NCBI GenBank assembly: GCA_023458315.1
Contig: JAEXAH010000144.1
Span: 1-64,000, forward strand
Direction of reading: 5' to 3'
Length of the DNA stretch: 64,000 bases
Source of the DNA: Pseudomonadota bacterium
Lineage (GTDB): Bacteria > Pseudomonadota > Alphaproteobacteria > Rhodospirillales > Magnetospirillaceae
Shown here piece by piece: positions 59,001-64,000 of this stretch. The notes below the pieces were generated by a model, which was given only the letters and a program-made list of their open reading frames with translations, was not told where the DNA came from and made no database searches. Position 1 is the stretch's first letter. Every line of letters starts with the position of its first letter. Position numbers and translations under genes: made by a program.

Positions 59001-59498
59001 TCAGCGGCCGTTCATCTCGGCGGCGTCGGCCAGCGCCTTGGCCAGTTCGTACACCCGCTTGCGCACCTGCGGGTCGCTGATGCGGTAATAGGCGCGCACC
59101 AGTTCCAGCGTCTCGCGCTTGGCCATGGGGTCGTGCTCGAAATGGGCGGGCAGTTCTTCCAGTTCGCCGACACCGGCGATCAGCGCCGGGGTCTGGGTCT
59201 TCAGTTCCTCGCCCATGTCGTCGAAGAAGAAGCTGACCGGAACGTCCAGCACGCGCGACAGATCGAACAGGCGCGAGGCGCCGACGCGGTTGGCGCCGCG
59301 TTCGTATTTCTGCACCTGCTGGAAGGTCAGGCCCAGGGCCTCGCCCAGCTTCTCCTGGCTCATGCCGAGCAGGGTGCGGCGAAGACGCACGCGCGACCCC
59401 ACATGCACGTCGATGGGGTTGGGCTTGCCCGAAGGGGTGCGCCCCCGGCTGCTGCCCTTGCGCAGGCCGGTCTTCTGATTACGCGGAGTTTGAGCCAT
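59001..59498 (-). CDS. XRE-family transcriptional regulator of the lnt-metK neighbourhood
   Basis: A 165-residue regulator. A basic N-terminus (about 1-25) precedes an HTH (about 30-88: RVRLRRTLLGMSQEKLGEAL, then TFQQVQKYERGANRV), and a C-terminal helical part (about 125-165) follows. The same kind of protein sits between lnt and metK in many alphaproteobacteria, as it does here relative to lnt; metK is not in the window. Target genes are unknown. A strong terminator lies 22 bases after its stop. Confidence 0.88.
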   Translation of the reverse strand: MAQTPRNQKTGLRKGSSRGRTPSGKPNPIDVHVGSRVRLRRTLLGMSQEKLGEALGLTFQQVQKYERGANRVGASRLFDLSRVLDVPVSFFFDDMGEELKTQTPALIAGVGELEELPAHFEHDPMAKRETLELVRAYYRISDPQVRKRVYELAKALADAAEMNGR

Positions 59499-59614
59499 CG
59501 GGACTGCCCCAACCTGTCAAAATTTACAAGACGCGAGAAAGTATCGCGGCGCTCATTATGACCAGGGGCGGATACAAGTCAACCGACCGGAGAAAGTCTT
59601 CCCATTCTCCGGTC

Positions 59615-61222
59615 CTATTCCCAGCGGCGCAGCACGCGCCCCGCCAGCAAACCGGCCACGGCGGCCAGAAACGCCAGCATCAGGGGCAGCGTGTTGCCCA
59701 GGCGCGAGAACAGGGTGGGGGGCAGCGCCCGGGGCAGCGGCGCATCGACCACGCCCTGCCGTCCCAGGCCCAGGCGGGCCACTTCGCGGCCCAATCCATC
59801 ATAAACGGCCGAAATGCCGGAATTGGCGGCGCGCACCACCGGAAGCCCTTCCTCGATGGCGCGCATGCGCCCGGCCGCCAGATGCTGGTAGGGACCGGCG
59901 GAATTGCCGAACCAGCCGTCATTGGTGACGGTCAGCAACCAGCCCGGGCGCGGCTGCCCGGCCACGGCGGCGGGGAAGATGGATTCATAGCAGATCATGG
60001 GCGACAGCGGCGGCAGGCCCGGCAAGTCCAGGGTGCGCGGACCGGGACCGGCGGAAAAATCGGTGCCGCCGCCCTGGGTGATCTTGTCGATGGGCAGGAT
60101 GGCGCGCAACGGCACGTATTCGCCGAAAGGCACCAGATGGGCCTTGTCGTAGACGCCCAGAACCTGCCCGGCGCCATCGATGGCCATCAGGCTGTTCCAC
60201 ACCTGGAACGGCGCCACGCCCGGCGCGGTGACGCGCGGCGCGCCGGTGACGACCATGCCGCCGGGCGGCGCCACCGAGGCGACCAGGGCACGGCGCGGCC
60301 CGTCCATGTCCAGCACATAGGGCGCCGCCGTCTCGGGCCAGATCACATGGGTGACGCGGTCCCAGCCCGGCGCCTTGGACAGTTCCAGATGGGCCAGCAG
60401 ATGGGTTTCGCGCAGATCCTCGCGCCACATGTGGCGCTGGCCGATGGCCGCCTGAACCAGACGCAGGGTGATGCCGGGCACCATGTCCTGGGGGGCGCGC
60501 AGGCGCAGCAGGCCGAACAGCAGGGCGGCGGCCAGCAGCAGCACCGCCAGCGCCAAGGCCCCCAGCCGCAGGCGGCGCGGCGCGTAATCGGCCAGCAGCG
60601 CGGGCAGGCCGAACACCAGCATGGTCAGCAGCGACAGGCCGAACACACCGATCACCGACCCCAGTTGCAGCACCGGCAACGCCACGTCCCACACCGAGCC
60701 CAGCGGATTCCACGGAAAACCGGTCAGCACCCAGGAGCGCAGCCATTCGGCGACGGTCCAGGCGGCGGCCAGCACCGGCACCCGGCCCGGCCCGGCGACA
60801 CCCGACAGCCGAGTCGCCAGGGTGGCGGCGCCGGTGAACACCGCCAGCACCCCGGACAGGCCCAGGGTGGCGAAGGGGACCATCCAGCCGAATTTTTCCG
60901 GCTCGATCAGCAGGGCGTTGGCGATCCACACCAGTCCGACCAGGAACCAGCCCAGGCCCCACCACCATCCGGCGCCAAAGGCGGCGCGGCGGCTGGCCGA
61001 GGCATCCAGCACCCAGATCAGGCCGGGCAGCGCCAGCAGCAGCACCGGCACCAGCCCCACCGGCGGCAGCGCCAGCGCGGCCAGCGCCCCCAGCAGCACC
61101 AGCGCCAGGCGGCGGCGCCACCCGGTCAGGGCGGCCAGCCGGGCGGCGGCGCCACCGAACCCGTTGGAGGCGGCGGGCGACGAACGGTGCGCGGCGGACA
61201 GGACGCCGACAGCGGCGGGCAT
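59615..61222 (-). CDS. lnt: Apolipoprotein N-acyltransferase
   Basis: A 535-residue enzyme with about eight membrane helices and a nitrilase-like domain holding the Glu-Lys-Cys triad: Glu in VIWPETAAPY (about 296), Lys in YDKAHLVPFGEYVPL (about 360) and Cys in MICYESIFP (about 410). It adds the third acyl chain to lipoproteins, such as the one encoded at 44788. The ATG overlaps the corC stop by one base (TGATG). The long upstream frame in another register is a shadow of corC. Confidence 0.94.
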   Translation of the reverse strand: MPAAVGVLSAAHRSSPAASNGFGGAAARLAALTGWRRRLALVLLGALAALALPPVGLVPVLLLALPGLIWVLDASASRRAAFGAGWWWGLGWFLVGLVWIANALLIEPEKFGWMVPFATLGLSGVLAVFTGAATLATRLSGVAGPGRVPVLAAAWTVAEWLRSWVLTGFPWNPLGSVWDVALPVLQLGSVIGVFGLSLLTMLVFGLPALLADYAPRRLRLGALALAVLLLAAALLFGLLRLRAPQDMVPGITLRLVQAAIGQRHMWREDLRETHLLAHLELSKAPGWDRVTHVIWPETAAPYVLDMDGPRRALVASVAPPGGMVVTGAPRVTAPGVAPFQVWNSLMAIDGAGQVLGVYDKAHLVPFGEYVPLRAILPIDKITQGGGTDFSAGPGPRTLDLPGLPPLSPMICYESIFPAAVAGQPRPGWLLTVTNDGWFGNSAGPYQHLAAGRMRAIEEGLPVVRAANSGISAVYDGLGREVARLGLGRQGVVDAPLPRALPPTLFSRLGNTLPLMLAFLAAVAGLLAGRVLRRWE

Positions 61223-62283
61223 CAGGCCGACTCGGCGACGGCCGACGGCGCGGCCCGGCGCACCCGCAGCCACTTGATGCGGCGGGGATCGGCGTCCACC
61301 ACCTCGAATTCCAGGCCCGAGACGTGACCGATCAATTCGCCGCGCGACGGCACCCGCCCGGCGACGAAGAACACCAGACCGCCCAGGGTGTCCACGTCCT
61401 CGCGCTCTTCCTCGGTCAGCACCGGGCCGACCGCTTCCTCGAATTCCTCGATGGGGGTGCGGGCGTCGGCCTCGATCACGCCATCGGGGCGCACCACCAT
61501 GTCCGGCTCGACATTGCGGTCGTGTTCGTCCTCGATCTCGCCGACGATCTGTTCCACCAGATCCTCGATGGTGACAAGCCCGTCGATGCCGCCGTATTCG
61601 TCCACCACCAGCGCCATGTGGGTGCGCTTCAGCCGCATCTCCAGCAGCAGGTCCATCACCCGCATGCTGGGCGACACGAACAGCACGCGACGCACCAGCC
61701 GTTGAAGCTGGAACGCCTTGTCCACCCGTCCGGCGGCCAGGATGTCCTTGATGTGGACCATGCCGATCACGTCGTCCAGATTGCCGCGATAGACCGGCAG
61801 GCGGGAATGGCCGCACTTGATGAACAATTCGGTCAGGCCGTCCTGGCCGGTGTCGGCGTCGATGCCGACGATGTCGGCGCGCGGCACCATGACGTCATAG
61901 GCGGTCTGTTCGCGCAGGTGCAGGATGTTGCCCAGCAGCACCCGTTCCTGATCGTCGATGGGGATGCCGGATTCGTTGCGGTCCTCGATCAGTTCCTCGA
62001 GGGCCTCGCGCACTGTCTCGCTGCCCTTGGACCGCCGCAGCAGGCGCAGCCAGCCGCGCAGCGTGTCGAGCAAGCCTTCGTCGCCCGCCTGGGCGGCGTC
62101 ACGGGCGATCTTGCCCATGTGGTGCGGAGAAGCGACGGCGGTTTCGACGGCGCCGTCGGCCAAAGCGGCCCCGACAGGTCGGGACTCATGCACTATGTTT
62201 GCCCCGATGGATCGGTGGTCATTCACTATGTTTGCCCCGATGGATCGGGGCGGGGGACTATGGGGTTCGCTCATGGTCCTCAT
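61222..62283 (-). CDS. CorC/HlyC-type CBS-domain protein
   Basis: A 353-residue soluble protein. A variable N-terminus (about 1-60) contains an exact 11-residue repeat built on SIGANIV. An acidic helix, two CBS domains (about 115-235: YDVMVPRADIVGI, HSRLPVYRGNLDDVIGMVHIKD, HMALVVDEYGGIDGLVTIEDL) and a C-terminal CorC_HlyC domain (about 265-345) follow. Relatives are linked to Mg/Co efflux or membrane repair. The ATG overlaps the ybeY stop (ATGA), and another ATG nine bases in is possible. Confidence 0.9.
   Translation of the reverse strand: MRTMSEPHSPPPRSIGANIVNDHRSIGANIVHESRPVGAALADGAVETAVASPHHMGKIARDAAQAGDEGLLDTLRGWLRLLRRSKGSETVREALEELIEDRNESGIPIDDQERVLLGNILHLREQTAYDVMVPRADIVGIDADTGQDGLTELFIKCGHSRLPVYRGNLDDVIGMVHIKDILAAGRVDKAFQLQRLVRRVLFVSPSMRVMDLLLEMRLKRTHMALVVDEYGGIDGLVTIEDLVEQIVGEIEDEHDRNVEPDMVVRPDGVIEADARTPIEEFEEAVGPVLTEEEREDVDTLGGLVFFVAGRVPSRGELIGHVSGLEFEVVDADPRRIKWLRVRRAAPSAVAESA
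62191..62248. repeat. 33-bp tandem duplication within the corC gene
   Basis: A 25-bp block starting CACTATGTTTGCCCCGATGG occurs at 62191-62215 and 62224-62248. The period of 33 bp is in frame and duplicates 11 codons of the CorC N-terminus; a third, partial relative (GGCCCCGACAGGTCGG) lies just beyond. Confidence 0.85.
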
Positions 62284-62810
62284 CGCCCTCCTCTGGCGAT
62301 GTCGTCGGGGTCGGTCCCGTCATAGGGATCGGCGATGGCGAAAGTGGCCAGGATGGCGGTTTCCAGCCGTTCCATCTCTTCGGCCTCGGCCTCGTCTTCC
62401 TCGTGATCATAGCCCAGAAGGTGCAGAACGCCATGCACGACCAGATGACAAAAATGGTCGGACAGCGTCTTGCCCAGGGATTGGGCCTCGTCGCGGCAGG
62501 TCTGGAACGCCAGGATGACGTCGCCCAGCAGCAGCGGCGCGCCGGGGGCCAGCGGCGCGTCCTCGTCGTCCAGCGCGGCGAAGGACAGCACGTTGGTCGG
62601 CTTGTCCTTGCCGCGCCAGTCGCGGTTCAGCGTCTGGACGGTGTCGTCGTCGGCCAGCACCACGCTGATTTCCACCGGGCCGTCGCCCAGGTCGCAATCG
62701 CCCTGTTCCACCGCGGCACGGGCCATGCGCTCGACCAGCGCCTCGGCGTCGGGCAGGGCGGCGATCCAGGATTCGTCCTCGACGGCAATGGCGACGGTGA
62801 TGGCGTTCAT
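62280..62810 (-). CDS. ybeY: Endoribonuclease YbeY
   Basis: A 176-residue metalloprotein with the zinc motif HGVLHLLGYDHEED (H-x3-H-x5-H) near residues 125-138, and DKPTNVLSF upstream. It matures 16S rRNA 3' ends and takes part in ribosome quality control. Overlaps phoH (four bases) and corC (four bases). Confidence 0.95.
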   Translation of the reverse strand: MNAITVAIAVEDESWIAALPDAEALVERMARAAVEQGDCDLGDGPVEISVVLADDDTVQTLNRDWRGKDKPTNVLSFAALDDEDAPLAPGAPLLLGDVILAFQTCRDEAQSLGKTLSDHFCHLVVHGVLHLLGYDHEEDEAEAEEMERLETAILATFAIADPYDGTDPDDIARGGR

Positions 62811-63793
62811 GGCTGTCCCGCCCGGGCGGCGGCCTTCTTGTCGCGTTCGGCGCGGTCATAGGCGCGCACGATGCGCGTCACCAGATCGTGGCGCACCACG
62901 TCGCGGTCGGTGAAGTTGACGAAGGACACGCCGTCGATGCCGTCCAGGATGTCCAGCGCGTCGCGCAGGCCCGAACGCTGGCCGGGCGGCAGGTCGATCT
63001 GGCTGAGGTCGCCGGTGATGACCATGCGCGAGCCTTCGCCCATGCGGGTCAGGAACATCTTCATCTGCACCGAGGTGGTGTTCTGCGCTTCATCCAGGAT
63101 GATGAAGGAATTGGCCAGGGTGCGGCCGCGCATGAAGGCCAGCGGCGCCACCTCGATCTCGCCGGCCGCCAGCTTCTTCATCACCTGGTCGCCGGGCAGC
63201 ATGTCGTGCAGCGCGTCGTAAAGCGGCCGCAGATAGGGATCGACCTTTTCCTTGAGGTCGCCGGGCAGGAAGCCCAGACGCTCGCCCGCCTCGACCGCCG
63301 GGCGCGACAGGATCAGCCGGTCCACCTCGCCCTTCAGCATCATGGACACCGCCTTGGCCACCGCCAGATAGGTCTTGCCGGTACCGGCCGGGCCAAGGCC
63401 GAACACCAGCGGGCTGGTGTCCAGCGCCGACAGATAGGTGGCCTGGGTCGGCGTGCGCGGCGCGATGTGGCGCTTGCGGGTGCGCAGCACCAGATCGTCG
63501 GCCACCTGGGGCGGCGCGTCGGTCATGCGGATGGCGGCGTCGATGTCGGCGGTCTCCAGATGGCCCTGGCGGGCGGCCAGGGCGTACAGCGCGTCCAGCA
63601 CCTGCGCCGCCTCGGCCATGGCAGCGGCCGAGCCGGACAGGGTGACGGTGTTGCCGCGGGTGTTCAACGCCACCCCCAGCACCCGTTCGATGCGTTCCAG
63701 GTTGACGTTGTGCGGCCCGAACAGCACCTGTAACAGCGCGTTGTCGGGAAATTCCCGCGATACCGATCCTGCGGGCGACCCGGCGGCGGTCAC
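62807..63793 (-). CDS. ybeZ: PhoH-like ATPase (YbeZ)
   Basis: A 328-residue P-loop protein: Walker A GPAGTGKTYLAVAKAV near 133, Walker B FIILDEAQN, and the PhoH signature SRPAVEAGERLGFLPGDL. An N-terminal KH-like nucleic-acid domain (about 20-95) precedes it. It works with YbeY in RNA maturation. The GTG start overlaps the miaB stop (GTGA). Confidence 0.94.
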   Translation of the reverse strand: MTAAGSPAGSVSREFPDNALLQVLFGPHNVNLERIERVLGVALNTRGNTVTLSGSAAAMAEAAQVLDALYALAARQGHLETADIDAAIRMTDAPPQVADDLVLRTRKRHIAPRTPTQATYLSALDTSPLVFGLGPAGTGKTYLAVAKAVSMMLKGEVDRLILSRPAVEAGERLGFLPGDLKEKVDPYLRPLYDALHDMLPGDQVMKKLAAGEIEVAPLAFMRGRTLANSFIILDEAQNTTSVQMKMFLTRMGEGSRMVITGDLSQIDLPPGQRSGLRDALDILDGIDGVSFVNFTDRDVVRHDLVTRIVRAYDRAERDKKAAARAGQP

Positions 63794-64000
63794 GCGCTTT
63801 TCCTTTCCGCCGCCACCAATTGCCCGGCCAGGGAATTGGGGTGCAGTTCCGTGATGCGCACCTGCGCCACCCGGCCCAGCAGGCCGTGGGCGTTGTCCAC
63901 ATGCACCGGCTGCATATAGGGCGAGCGGCCGACCAACTGGCCGTCGCGGCGGCCGGGGCGGTCCAGCAGGATGGACATCACCTTGCCGATGCTGGCTTCG
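63790..64000 (-). CDS. miaB: tRNA-2-methylthio-N6-dimethylallyladenosine synthase MiaB, C-terminal end (cut by window edge)
   Basis: Only the last 69 residues are present; the gene continues beyond base 64000. They form the C-terminal TRAM RNA-binding domain: GQLVGRSPYMQPVHVDNA, then RVAQVRITELHPNSLAGQL. MiaB, a radical-SAM enzyme, adds the methylthio group to A37. The radical-SAM part is outside the window. It heads the miaB-phoH-ybeY-corC-lnt series, where each gene overlaps the next. Confidence 0.88.
   Translation of the reverse strand, partial: EASIGKVMSILLDRPGRRDGQLVGRSPYMQPVHVDNAHGLLGRVAQVRITELHPNSLAGQLVAAERKSA

Noticed and set aside
59558..61327. Very long plus-strand open frame opposite lnt and corC
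   Set aside because: It is Gln/Gly/His/Arg-rich with no domain, the usual antisense shadow of a GC-rich gene; lnt on the minus strand has its catalytic triad.

Overview
The window is GC-rich chromosomal DNA of an alphaproteobacterium, most likely a Rhodospirillales member close to Magnetospirillum/Phaeospirillum. This is inferred from gene content and order: HemY with a C-terminal zinc ribbon, glnD-murJ, a full cytochrome c maturation set, the miaB-phoH-ybeY-corC-lnt-xre block, ffh-rpsP-rimM-trmD-rplS, and many membrane kinases and c-di-GMP proteins. It is a core-genome region with small accessory insertions. I see no prophage, IS transposase, CRISPR array or rRNA. The edges cut hemY (left) and miaB (right).

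1-12.4 kb: hemY end, Bax-like glucosaminidase, Nfu iron-sulfur scaffold, universal stress protein, a TIGR02186/DUF2333 membrane pair, murJ, glnD, a 29-residue membrane ORF and mutS. 12.4-20.2 kb: stress-type membrane protein, malic enzyme maeB, a PhoR-like kinase, then a cache-type kinase overlapping a REC-DUF3369-GGDEF response regulator. 20.2-26.3 kb: small zinc-ribbon protein, gamma-glutamyltransferase family enzyme, gpt, acnB, a palindrome-filled intergenic region and an isolated small protein that may carry a eukaryote-type domain.

26.4-33.7 kb: cytochrome c maturation genes split into ccmAB (+) and ccmCDEFGHI (-), facing each other across a bidirectional terminator. 33.9-39.5 kb: a Cys-cluster protein, a di-haem peroxidase translationally coupled to a PAS histidine kinase, two overlapping small unknown ORFs and a periplasmic solute-binding protein. 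39.5-44.3 kb: a minus-strand partner-switching cassette (hybrid kinase, anti-sigma-type ATPase, STAS protein, SpoIIE-type phosphatase). 44.4-50.6 kb: tRNA-Arg(ACG), an outer-membrane-type lipoprotein, a guanidinium exporter gene behind a guanidine-II riboswitch, and leuB/leuD/leuC interrupted by an AT-rich membrane gene and flanking palindromes.

50.7-64 kb: rplS-trmD-rimM-rpsP-ffh, UDP-glucuronate decarboxylase, a PAS-GGDEF-EAL protein, a J-domain protein, an XRE regulator and the lnt-corC-ybeY-phoH-miaB block.

Most notable: (i) a family of two-hairpin interspersed repeats (about 52 bp) with compensatory stem changes, five or six copies; (ii) the four-gene partner-switch cassette; (iii) the peroxidase-kinase pair; (iv) the mini-ykkC riboswitch on sugE; (v) the foreign gene wedged into the leucine genes. 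Assignments come from reading motifs and recalling families; no database search was possible.
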